A stretch of 64,000 nt of DNA. Source: Chryseobacterium viscerum. Lineage in GTDB: Bacteria > Bacteroidota > Bacteroidia > Flavobacteriales > Weeksellaceae. Numbering within the stretch: position 1 is the stretch's first letter; each line of letters opens with the position of its first letter. Below, in pieces: positions 43,423-50,781 of the stretch. The translations under genes were made by a program, and so were the position numbers. The stretch is taken from positions 186,001 through 250,000 of the forward strand of contig NZ_PPEG02000003.1 of the NCBI RefSeq assembly GCF_002899945.2, given 5' to 3'. Below the pieces are notes generated by a model. The model made no database searches, was not told the origin of the DNA, and was given only the letters and a program-made list of their open reading frames with translations.

Positions 43423-44106
43423 TTATCTAAAGCCGCCTCCGCCGCTCTGTTGTCTGCTTGAACTACTGCTGCCACTGCTTTGGCTGCCTGAGCTGTTTCT
43501 GAATCCGCCACCGGAAGATTCTGATCTGGTGCTGCTTTCAGAATTTCTGAATCCACTGTTATTTTGGCTTCCCTGAGTATTCTGAGTACCGCTGCTTTGA
43601 TTTCTAAATCCACCACTGTTCTGGTTTCTGAATCCGTTGTTTTGGTTATTCTGATTTCCCTGGTTGTTCTGATAACCGCTGTTTTGGTTTCTGAATCCGC
43701 CATTGTTGGTTCTGCTGCTATTATTGTTGAAACCTCCGTTATTATTATATGAACCATTGTTATTGGTCGTACGTGTATTCTGGAATCCATTTTGAGGTCT
43801 TGAAGAAGCAGTAGATCTTCTTTCTACGTAGACTTTTCTTCTGGAGTTATTATAATTGTCATAATAATAGGGCATGCCATTATCATAGTAGTAATTAACG
43901 TTGTTTCTGTAATAATAGCCATCATTACCGTAATACCCGCCAGTTCCGTAATATCCGGAAGGAGCATAGTAATATCCGTTGTTATAATAGGGATCACCGT
44001 ATCCATAACCACCATTATTGCTTCCGTATCCATCGGTATATGCTAAACAAGATGTTAAGCTGGTAATAGCAAAAATACTGAATGCTATTTTTAATAAATT
44101 TTTCAT
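43423..44106 (-). CDS. Asn/Gly/Tyr-rich repetitive lipoprotein
   Basis: A 227-residue lipoprotein (signal MKNLLKIAFSIFAITSLTSC with Cys lipobox). Residues about 22-90 are Tyr/Gly-rich (GYYGTGGYYGNDGYYYRNN). From about residue 105 to the end it is made of imperfect repeats on a GGFRNQNSG theme, rich in Asn, Gln, Ser and Gly. Such low-complexity surface proteins may serve adhesion or matrix formation. No domain is recognised. The overlapping minus ORF at 43392-43790 is a shadow frame. Confidence 0.85.
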   Translation of the reverse strand: MKNLLKIAFSIFAITSLTSCLAYTDGYGSNNGGYGYGDPYYNNGYYYAPSGYYGTGGYYGNDGYYYRNNVNYYYDNGMPYYYDNYNNSRRKVYVERRSTASSRPQNGFQNTRTTNNNGSYNNNGGFNNNSSRTNNGGFRNQNSGYQNNQGNQNNQNNGFRNQNSGGFRNQSSGTQNTQGSQNNSGFRNSESSTRSESSGGGFRNSSGSQSSGSSSSSRQQSGGGGFR

Positions 44107-44110
44107 GACT

Positions 44111-44782
44111 TTATTGTACTTTTTTTTCTTTAAAACTTTTTTTCCAATTAAGGTATCCTAAGATAGCCATTATAGTAAATACCAAATATTGAACCGAAGT
44201 GATCCCAAGTCCCTTAAAAATCATCATAGGGATACAAATAAGATCTCCGATAATCCAGAAAATCCAGTTCTCAATGCGCTGTTTGGCCATAAACCACATT
44301 CCTACTAAAAATATTGAAGTGGTAAAAACATCCATCCAATTGGCCCAGTCCAGATGATACAATCCTAAACTGGTTCCTTCCATAGAAAACTGATTATCGA
44401 TATAAGGTTTGTAGTAATAAATAAGAGTAACCAGTGCCAGACTCAGGATAAAAAGGAGGGAGGCATAGATCCATTCCTTTTTAGTGGCCCAGGTAACCTC
44501 CACGTGAACATTGTCTTCGGAATTTTTGGCCCACAAAATCCATCCGTAGACACTCATCACAGAATAATAAACATTGATCAGGCAGTCTCCCAATAACCCG
44601 AAATTGAAAAGAATATAAACATAGATCAGCGTAGAAATAATTCCGGTAGGATATACCCAGATATTTTTTTTAATCGAAAAATACACACTCAAGGTTCCGA
44701 AAATTGCCCCCGCAGCTTCCAGCATAATCTGTAAAGCATCGTAGTTTTCATAGGGCTTTACGAAAAGATCATATACATTCAT
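44111..44782 (-). CDS. pnuC: Nicotinamide riboside transporter
   Basis: A 223-residue PnuC-type membrane transporter (about seven helices) that takes up nicotinamide riboside for NAD synthesis. The starts of helices and conserved Trp/Tyr/Asn residues in YVYILFNFGLLGDCLINVYY, SVYGWILWAK and the terminal LVFTIMAILGYLNWKKSF match the family. Its stop is only 5 bp before the start of the repetitive lipoprotein gene, so the two may share a transcript. A TATTTTTG promoter lies 5 bp upstream of the ATG. Confidence 0.9.
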   Translation of the reverse strand: MNVYDLFVKPYENYDALQIMLEAAGAIFGTLSVYFSIKKNIWVYPTGIISTLIYVYILFNFGLLGDCLINVYYSVMSVYGWILWAKNSEDNVHVEVTWATKKEWIYASLLFILSLALVTLIYYYKPYIDNQFSMEGTSLGLYHLDWANWMDVFTTSIFLVGMWFMAKQRIENWIFWIIGDLICIPMMIFKGLGITSVQYLVFTIMAILGYLNWKKSFKEKKVQ

Positions 44783-44787
44783 GTTAT

Positions 44788-44795
44788 CAAAAATA
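44788..44795 (-). promoter_or_regulatory. TAnnTTTG promoter of pnuC, near-leaderless
   Basis: Minus-strand TATTTTTG, last base five bases from the ATG at 44782. No TPP-riboswitch motif was recognised in the leader. Confidence 0.6.
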
Positions 44796-44947
44796 AAGAA
44801 AATTTAAGACTTATTAAAATACTTTGAATGAGGTGCTGGTCAGGTTTTTAAAGTTTTTAATGTAAAATAAATGATGAATTTTTAACGATTAACGTGAGAG
44901 TCTCTAAATTTTTTATATTTTCGTAAATCCTTAATAAATAAAAAAAC

Positions 44948-46465
44948 ATGTCGAAAATTTGGGTTAAAAAGCCACTAAGTGCCTATGAGGCAGATATGAA
45001 GAAAAGTGAGCTGAAGAAAGTCCTTGGAAAATGGAGTTTAACAGCAATTGGAGTGGGTGCTATCATCGGTGGTGGAATCTTTGTTCTTACGGGAACGGGA
45101 GCCTATTATCATGCAGGACCAGCACTTGCAATTTCCTTTATCATAGCAGGGATTGCCTGCGTTTTTGCTGCATTATGCTATGCAGAGTTTGCATCCATTA
45201 TTCCTGTAGAAGGTTCAGCTTATGCATATGCATACGGAACAGTAGGGGAAATTTTTGCCTGGGCCATGGGGTGGTGCCTCATCCTCGAGTATGCCATGGC
45301 GAGTATGGCCGTTTCCGTGAGCTGGTCAGGATATTTCAACAAGTTTTTGAAAATTTTTAATATTCATTTACCTGCTTATCTGACGTCAGATCCTTCAAGT
45401 TACACAGGAGATGGTTTTTCTATGAACCTGCCTGCATTCATTCTTGTTCTTTTGATTACCGCATTATTGGTAAAAGGAACTAAAGAAGCTGCGGGAGCTA
45501 ACAACCTGATCGTTTTGATGAAAACTTCAGCTGTTATCTTTGTAATTATTGCAGGAATATATATTATTTTCTCTAATACTGATCTTTATAACGCTGTAGA
45601 TGGTGTTAAAAACTGGAAACCTTTTATTCCGGATCCGGTAAAGATTAGAAACTCTGAAGGAGATCTGGTCTCTGCCTACGGTGTTAAAGGGATTATTTCC
45701 GGAGCTGCAGCTATTTTCTTTGCCTATATCGGTTTTGATGCTGTTTCTACACAGGCAGGAGAGGCTATTAATCCTAAAAAAGATGTTCCTTTTGCTATTA
45801 TTGCTTCATTATTGGTGTGTACAGCTTTATATATCTGTGTTTCTCTTGTATTGACAGGGATGATGCATTATACAGACTTTAACCCGGAAGGAAAATATCC
45901 TGATGCGATAAAAGCTCCTGTAGCGTATGCTTTCGAAATTGCAGGCAAGCACTGGGCGAGTAACGTGGTAACCATCGCTGCTACTGTAGGATTAATTTCT
46001 GTAGTAATGGTAATGATGATGGGACAGTCAAGAATCTTCATCGGAATGGCAAAAGACGGATTGATTCCTAAATTCTTTGGTCAGCTTCACCCAAAAACAA
46101 AAACACCTTACAAAGGAATTATTTTGTTAGGAATTGTAGTGGCTTTGATCGCTGCATTTACACCGATTTCTACATTGGCAGATATGACAAGTTTTGGAAC
46201 CCTGTTTGCATTTACACTGGTTTGTATCGCAGTTTGGGTGATGAGAAAAAAAGAACCTAACTTGATCAGACCTTTCAAAGTTCCTGCTTATAAAGTAGTA
46301 GTAGCACTGGGAGTATTTATCAATATTTATTTGATTTTTAACTTAAGTGCTCATGCATTGGAACTTTCTGCTGTATGGTTGTTCTTAGGAGGTTTGGTAT
46401 ACTTCCTTTATGGAAAATCAAACAGTAAGCTTAACAATCCTGAAAAATATCAGAACCAAGATTAA
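44948..46465 (+). CDS. APC-family amino acid permease
   Basis: A 505-residue transporter with about twelve or more membrane helices. The signature of the amino acid-polyamine-organocation family is visible near the N-terminus: TAIGVGAIIGGGIFVLTG (helix 1), with GPALAISFIIAGIACVFAAL and YAEFASIIPVEGSAYAYAY following (helices 2-3). GFDAVSTQAGEAINPKKDVP near residue 275 is typical of the cationic amino acid transporter (CAT) branch. Substrate likely cationic or neutral amino acids. Ends before a strong terminator. Confidence 0.93.
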   Translation: MSKIWVKKPLSAYEADMKKSELKKVLGKWSLTAIGVGAIIGGGIFVLTGTGAYYHAGPALAISFIIAGIACVFAALCYAEFASIIPVEGSAYAYAYGTVGEIFAWAMGWCLILEYAMASMAVSVSWSGYFNKFLKIFNIHLPAYLTSDPSSYTGDGFSMNLPAFILVLLITALLVKGTKEAAGANNLIVLMKTSAVIFVIIAGIYIIFSNTDLYNAVDGVKNWKPFIPDPVKIRNSEGDLVSAYGVKGIISGAAAIFFAYIGFDAVSTQAGEAINPKKDVPFAIIASLLVCTALYICVSLVLTGMMHYTDFNPEGKYPDAIKAPVAYAFEIAGKHWASNVVTIAATVGLISVVMVMMMGQSRIFIGMAKDGLIPKFFGQLHPKTKTPYKGIILLGIVVALIAAFTPISTLADMTSFGTLFAFTLVCIAVWVMRKKEPNLIRPFKVPAYKVVVALGVFINIYLIFNLSAHALELSAVWLFLGGLVYFLYGKSNSKLNNPEKYQNQD

Positions 46466-46474
46466 TAATAATAT

Positions 46475-46498
46475 AAACCGCTTCGGCGGTTTTTTTTG
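46475..46498 (+). terminator. UUCG-loop terminator after permease
   Basis: ACCGC-TTCG-GCGGT followed by eight T residues. The UUCG tetraloop makes it very stable. Confidence 0.9.
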
Positions 46499-46512
46499 TC
46501 TTAAAATAGTAT

Positions 46513-47526
46513 ATGAAAAAGATTTTTTCCATTTTATTTCTGTCCGCAGGACTTACAGCGTTTTCCCAACAGGTGGAAAGCCTGCAAACAATTCTTACTG
46601 AGAAAATCAGTATCAGAGCACTGGAGCTGTATGATCATAAAGTCTGGTACAGTGGTACAGACTCCAAATTCGGTTTTGTAGACCTCAAAGACTATAAAAA
46701 TCAAAAGCAGATAAAACTATCCGAAGACAAACTTCAGTTCAGAACATTAGCTCAGGATAAAACTTCTTTTTATGCCATCAATATTGAAAGTCCTGCCCGT
46801 TTTTTTAAAATTGATAAAAAAGATCTGAAGTCGCAGGTTGTTTTTAAAGATACTGCAAAAACAGCTTTTTATGATGCTTTGCACTTTGTGAATGATAAGC
46901 TTGCTTACACTTTCAGCGATGCAGATAAAGACCATCTGCTGAAAATGGCGGTGTATAAAGAGGGAAAATGGAGTATGTTTAAAAACAATGTATCATTGAA
47001 TGAGGGTGAAGCAGCCTTCGCAGCCAGTAATACCAACATTTCGTCAACTAAAAAATATCTGTGGATTGCAACGGGAGGAAAAGCTTCAAGAATCTTAAGA
47101 ATGAATCTGAAAGATGAAAAAATTGAAGTTTTCAATACACCATTTGTACAGGGAGAATCTTCTCAGGGAATGTATTCTATTGATTTTTATGATGACTATT
47201 TCGGAATTGCAGTAGGAGGAGATTATACCAAACAGGATGCGAATGTCAATAATATGGCCACCACCAATGATGGAGGTAAAACCTGGCAGATTCAAGCTTC
47301 TGGAGAGAATGCAGGATATACAACCTGTGTGAAAATAAAGCCTGGGACGAAAGGGAAAGAGATGATTGCAGTAGGAGACAAGCACATCAGCTATTCCTCC
47401 GATTTTGGGAAAACATGGAAGAAAATTTCCGATGAAAAAGGATTCTTTGTCTGCCAATGGATAGATGGTAACCGTGTGGTTCTTGCAGGAAATGGCAAGA
47501 TTGTCGTCATGAAATTAAAATTTTAA
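46513..47526 (+). CDS. Secreted YCF48/BNR-repeat beta-propeller protein
   Basis: A 337-residue exported protein with signal MKKIFSILFLSAGLTAFS. It contains Asp-box-like BNR motifs ATTNDGGKTWQ and YSSDFGKTWKK in the second half, as in sialidase/YCF48-like beta-propellers. The family is often annotated as oxidoreductase or photosystem-assembly-like protein, but no redox residues are evident. Probably periplasmic or surface-exposed. Function unknown. No clear promoter motif was seen in its short upstream gap after the terminator. Confidence 0.85.
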   Translation: MKKIFSILFLSAGLTAFSQQVESLQTILTEKISIRALELYDHKVWYSGTDSKFGFVDLKDYKNQKQIKLSEDKLQFRTLAQDKTSFYAINIESPARFFKIDKKDLKSQVVFKDTAKTAFYDALHFVNDKLAYTFSDADKDHLLKMAVYKEGKWSMFKNNVSLNEGEAAFAASNTNISSTKKYLWIATGGKASRILRMNLKDEKIEVFNTPFVQGESSQGMYSIDFYDDYFGIAVGGDYTKQDANVNNMATTNDGGKTWQIQASGENAGYTTCVKIKPGTKGKEMIAVGDKHISYSSDFGKTWKKISDEKGFFVCQWIDGNRVVLAGNGKIVVMKLKF

Positions 47527-47597
47527 ATATAAGTCATAGAATTTATCACTATTTGTCAAAAGCCTGATCATACGTATTTAGACTCATTATAAAATAG

Positions 47598-47678
47598 AAC
47601 CTAATATAATTCATAGGTTAAAATTCATAACTAATAGTTAATTTTGTAGGATGAAATTTCAGTTATGTTAAATTTCAT
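47598..47678 (+). promoter_or_regulatory. hemN promoter region with two inverted repeats
   Basis: TAATTTTG at 47639-47646 is a good -7 element. Upstream lies AACCTA/TAGGTT (47598-47603 and 47614-47619). Downstream, starting near the expected transcription start, is ATGAAATTT/AAATTTCAT (47651-47659 and 47670-47678, 10-bp spacer). The second repeat could be an operator or a leader hairpin. Confidence 0.5.
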
Positions 47679-47704
47679 ACCCGTATAAAATTTTAATTTT
47701 CAAA

Positions 47705-49063
47705 ATGAACTCTTTAATAGATAAGTATAATATTCCCGGACCCCGTTACACTTCTTATCCTACTGTTCCTTATTGGGATGATTCATCATTTTCACCGGAA
47801 AAATGGAAGGAAAGCGTAATCAGGTCGTTTCATGAGAGTAATGCTGAGGAGGGGATTTCTATTTATATCCATTTACCTTTCTGCGAGGCGTTGTGTACGT
47901 TCTGTGCTTGTCATAAGCGTATTACCAAGCAACACAGTGTTGAAATACCTTACCTGGAAAGTGTGTTGAAAGAATGGAAACTGTATCTTGATCTTTTCAG
48001 AGAAAGACCCAAACTGAAAGAATTACACCTGGGAGGAGGTACCCCTACGTTTTTTTCTCCTGAGAATCTAAGAACATTATTGGAAGGAATCTTTTCAACG
48101 GTAGACATTGCAGAACACCCCGAATTTTCTTTCGAAGGTCACCCGAACAATACGACGAAGGAACATCTTCACACTTTATATGATCTGGGCTTCAGAAGAG
48201 TAAGCTTTGGTGTTCAGGATTACGATCCTAAAGTACAGAAAGCGATCAATAGAATTCAACCTTTTGAAAATGTGAAAAATGTGACAGAATGGGCGAAGGA
48301 AATTGGATACAGAGGAATCAGCCATGATCTTGTTTTCGGATTGCCACACCAGAATTGGGAGGCAATGGAACACACGATCAGAAAAACAATGGAGCTGAAA
48401 CCGGACAGACTGGCTTTTTATTCTTATGCACACGTGCCATGGGTAAAAGGAGTGGGACAGAGAGGTTTTGATGAAAATGACCTGCCAAGTGGGGAAGAAA
48501 AACGCCGTTTGTATGAAGATGGTAAAAAACTGCTTGAGGATCTAGGATATATTGAGGTAGGAATGGATCACTTTTCTCTTGAGCACGATGATCTGTATCA
48601 GTCTCTGATCCATAAAAAGCTTCACAGGAATTTTATGGGCTATACTTCCAGCAATACCCAGCTGATGGTAGGACTTGGGATGTCTGCTATTTCAGATTCC
48701 TGGTATGCATTTGCTCAAAATGTAAAAACGGTGGAAGACTATCAGAGAATGGTTGAAGAGGGTGAAATTCCTGTGGTAAAAGGACACGTTCTGAATGAAG
48801 AGGACCTGATTGTAAGAAGACATATTCTGAACCTTATGTGTCAGCTTGAAACTACCTTCGATGTCAACAATTTTTTCCCGGAGCTTGATAATGCATTAGA
48901 AATGCTAAAAGAGATGGAAAATGACGGATTGGTTGAGATCAACGGAACTGAAATCAAAATTACAGAAGCAGGAAGAGCCTTTACAAGAAATGTTGCTATG
49001 GTTTTTGACCTGAGAATGTTGAGAAATAAACCGGAAACGAGGATTTTCTCGATGACGATATAA
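47705..49063 (+). CDS. hemN: Oxygen-independent coproporphyrinogen III oxidase
   Basis: A 452-residue radical SAM enzyme that converts coproporphyrinogen III to protoporphyrinogen IX without oxygen. The cluster motif CxxxCxxCxC is visible as C60, C64, C67 and C69 in FCEALCTFCACHKR. GGGTPTFF near residue 113 and the C-terminal HemN domain with its winged-helix end are present. N-terminus NIPGPRYTSYPTVPYWDD matches true HemN rather than HemW-like proteins. Inverted repeats in its promoter suggest regulation, perhaps by oxygen. Confidence 0.97.
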   Translation: MNSLIDKYNIPGPRYTSYPTVPYWDDSSFSPEKWKESVIRSFHESNAEEGISIYIHLPFCEALCTFCACHKRITKQHSVEIPYLESVLKEWKLYLDLFRERPKLKELHLGGGTPTFFSPENLRTLLEGIFSTVDIAEHPEFSFEGHPNNTTKEHLHTLYDLGFRRVSFGVQDYDPKVQKAINRIQPFENVKNVTEWAKEIGYRGISHDLVFGLPHQNWEAMEHTIRKTMELKPDRLAFYSYAHVPWVKGVGQRGFDENDLPSGEEKRRLYEDGKKLLEDLGYIEVGMDHFSLEHDDLYQSLIHKKLHRNFMGYTSSNTQLMVGLGMSAISDSWYAFAQNVKTVEDYQRMVEEGEIPVVKGHVLNEEDLIVRRHILNLMCQLETTFDVNNFFPELDNALEMLKEMENDGLVEINGTEIKITEAGRAFTRNVAMVFDLRMLRNKPETRIFSMTI

Positions 49064-49066
49064 AAC

Positions 49067-49096
49067 AAAAGCGGTTCAGATCTGAACCGCTTTTTT
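49067..49096. terminator. Perfect palindromic terminator after hemN
   Basis: AAAAGCGGTTCAGA directly followed by its complement TCTGAACCGCTTTT and more T residues. Confidence 0.88.
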
Positions 49097-49150
49097 ATTG
49101 GCTTTAAAATTTTAGTTGAAGTGCTCATATGATGACACTTATAATAGAAT

Positions 49151-49196
49151 AGCTGTCATGCTGAGCAAAATGGAAGCATCTCCACGAGTAGGTTGC
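49151..49196. repeat. GTCATGCTGAGC-type dispersed repeat
   Basis: CTGTCATGCTGAGCAAAATG with GAAGCATCTCC following resembles, from memory, a sequence scattered between genes in many Bacteroidota. Only this copy occurs in the window. It lies between hemN and the sugar dehydrogenase gene end. Confidence 0.4.
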
Positions 49197-49197
49197 T

Positions 49198-50565
49198 CTA
49201 TTTAATAATTAATTTCTGACTATAGGATTTCAGATTTCCAGATTTTAGATTGATAAAATAGACTCCGGCAGGGATTCCGGAAATATCAATACTTTTACTA
49301 TTAGTGATCTGATCTTTTTCCAATACGATTCTTCCTTCAGCACTGATGATTTCCAACGTTGCTTTTTTATCTTTAATCCCCTCAATGAAAAGCTCTTTTG
49401 AAGCAGGATTCGGGTACACTTTGATACTGCCTAAAGTATTTTCCTGAGTGCCTAAAGTACCTGTGGATATTTTAAAAATTTTTCCACTGGTTACTGCTGC
49501 TACATACAATTCTTTTTGATAGTCTTCTCCAAAAGTAGAAAAGTTATTTCCGGAAGAAGGAGAGGTCCATGTTATAGCATTATTGCTATCCAGAATTCCG
49601 ATTTGGGTAGAACAGTAATCTGCGAAGAAATATTTTCCCTGAAGTGACGGATATTGTGTTCCTCTATAAACATAACCTCCGGTGATGGAACATTTCCCCC
49701 CGGAATGGTCATATACCGCAATAGGAAAGGTCATCGTAGACTGTGCGGCACATCCTGTTGTATTGTATGCGTTATTCCCTTCATAGCAGCGCCAGCCGTA
49801 GTTTAATCCAGCCGTAGTAATAGGCATTTTGTTGATTTCTTCTATGGCTCCCTGTCCCACGTCAGCGATCATAGCGTTTCCTGTGGTAAGGTCAAAAGAA
49901 AATTTCCAGCCGTTTCGTAGGCCGTACGCCCATATTTCGTCAGCACCGTCCACGCCGGCTCCTGCAAAAGGGTTGTCTGGAGGGATGTTGTAGGGACCGG
50001 TAGCATCCACATCAATTCTGAGCATTTTCCCCAATAATATATTTTTATTCTGGGCATTATTATTCGGGTCACCACCACTTCCTCCGTCTCCGGTGATGAT
50101 CCAGAGTTTTCCGTCAGGAGCAAAATGAATACTTCCTCCATTGTGATTGTCGAATGGCTTGGGAATGTTCAGCAGGATTTTTTCGGAAGCGGGATCGGCT
50201 ACGTTTGGATCTGTCGAACTTACACTGTACCTCGCAACGATAATATTCCCTGAAGGATTGTTATAATACACAAAAAAATACCCGTTGGTAGAGTATTGCG
50301 GGTGAAATGCCAGTCCCAAAAGACCTCTTTCACCGCCAAAAACAATTTTTGAAGTGATATTCAGAAAATTAGTTGTGTTAATTGTCCCGTTGGGTTGAAT
50401 AATTTTAATGATACCGTTCTGCTGTACAACAAAAAGCCGGCTGTCATTGGCGTTCGTGATCTCTACAGGACTGGTTAATCCTGTGACAAATTCATCCAAA
50501 TTAATGCTTTGAGAATTAACGATTAAGGAAGAAAAAATGCTGAGGGTAAAAAGTAGTTTTTTCAT
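49198..50565 (-). CDS. PQQ-type sugar dehydrogenase (GSDH) with T9SS tail
   Basis: A 455-residue secreted beta-propeller protein of the glucose/sorbosone dehydrogenase family, which oxidises sugars with PQQ. Signal MKKLLFTLSIFSSLIVNS. GERGLLGLAFHPQY, HNGGSIHFAPDGKLWIITGDGG and WAYGLRNGWKFSFD are the family blocks. From about residue 380 a T9SS type A sorting domain follows (IKVYPNPASKELFIE, GVYFINLKSG, YSQKLIIK), so it is exported and probably bound at the surface. PQQ synthesis genes are not in the window, and many Bacteroidota lack them, so activity would depend on external PQQ. Confidence 0.92.
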   Translation of the reverse strand: MKKLLFTLSIFSSLIVNSQSINLDEFVTGLTSPVEITNANDSRLFVVQQNGIIKIIQPNGTINTTNFLNITSKIVFGGERGLLGLAFHPQYSTNGYFFVYYNNPSGNIIVARYSVSSTDPNVADPASEKILLNIPKPFDNHNGGSIHFAPDGKLWIITGDGGSGGDPNNNAQNKNILLGKMLRIDVDATGPYNIPPDNPFAGAGVDGADEIWAYGLRNGWKFSFDLTTGNAMIADVGQGAIEEINKMPITTAGLNYGWRCYEGNNAYNTTGCAAQSTMTFPIAVYDHSGGKCSITGGYVYRGTQYPSLQGKYFFADYCSTQIGILDSNNAITWTSPSSGNNFSTFGEDYQKELYVAAVTSGKIFKISTGTLGTQENTLGSIKVYPNPASKELFIEGIKDKKATLEIISAEGRIVLEKDQITNSKSIDISGIPAGVYFINLKSGNLKSYSQKLIIK

Positions 50566-50744
50566 AATATTTTGATATTTAGTGTGTTGAAAATATGAAT
50601 GAAAATTTTATACCAATCGGATTTGAAGACTTCATTAGGATAGTCGGAAAAAATTGTTAAATCTTAAATAGAAATCAGAATACCAATATATCTGAAAATA
50701 AACCATTTCTGTTGTTAAAAATTCATAAAATACAAGAAAATCAT

Positions 50745-50752
50745 TATATTTG
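50745..50752 (+). promoter_or_regulatory. TAnnTTTG promoter of secDF
   Basis: TATATTTG ends 29 bp before the secDF ATG at 50782. Confidence 0.6.
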
Positions 50753-50781
50753 CCGACTTAATTTAACGTAGTTATAACAAA

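Noticed and set aside
43480..43720. Regular DNA repeats that could look like a CRISPR array
   Set aside because: Repeat length varies in multiples of three and encodes GGFRNQ-type units in frame; there are no unique spacers or cas genes.
43392..43790. 132-codon minus-strand ORF rich in Thr, Ile, Ala
   Set aside because: It is an alternative frame of the repetitive lipoprotein; the other frame has signal peptide and lipobox.
44783..44947. Possible riboswitch before pnuC
   Set aside because: No TPP-type CTGAGA core or other known riboswitch signature was seen, and the promoter lies 5 bp from the ATG, leaving no leader.
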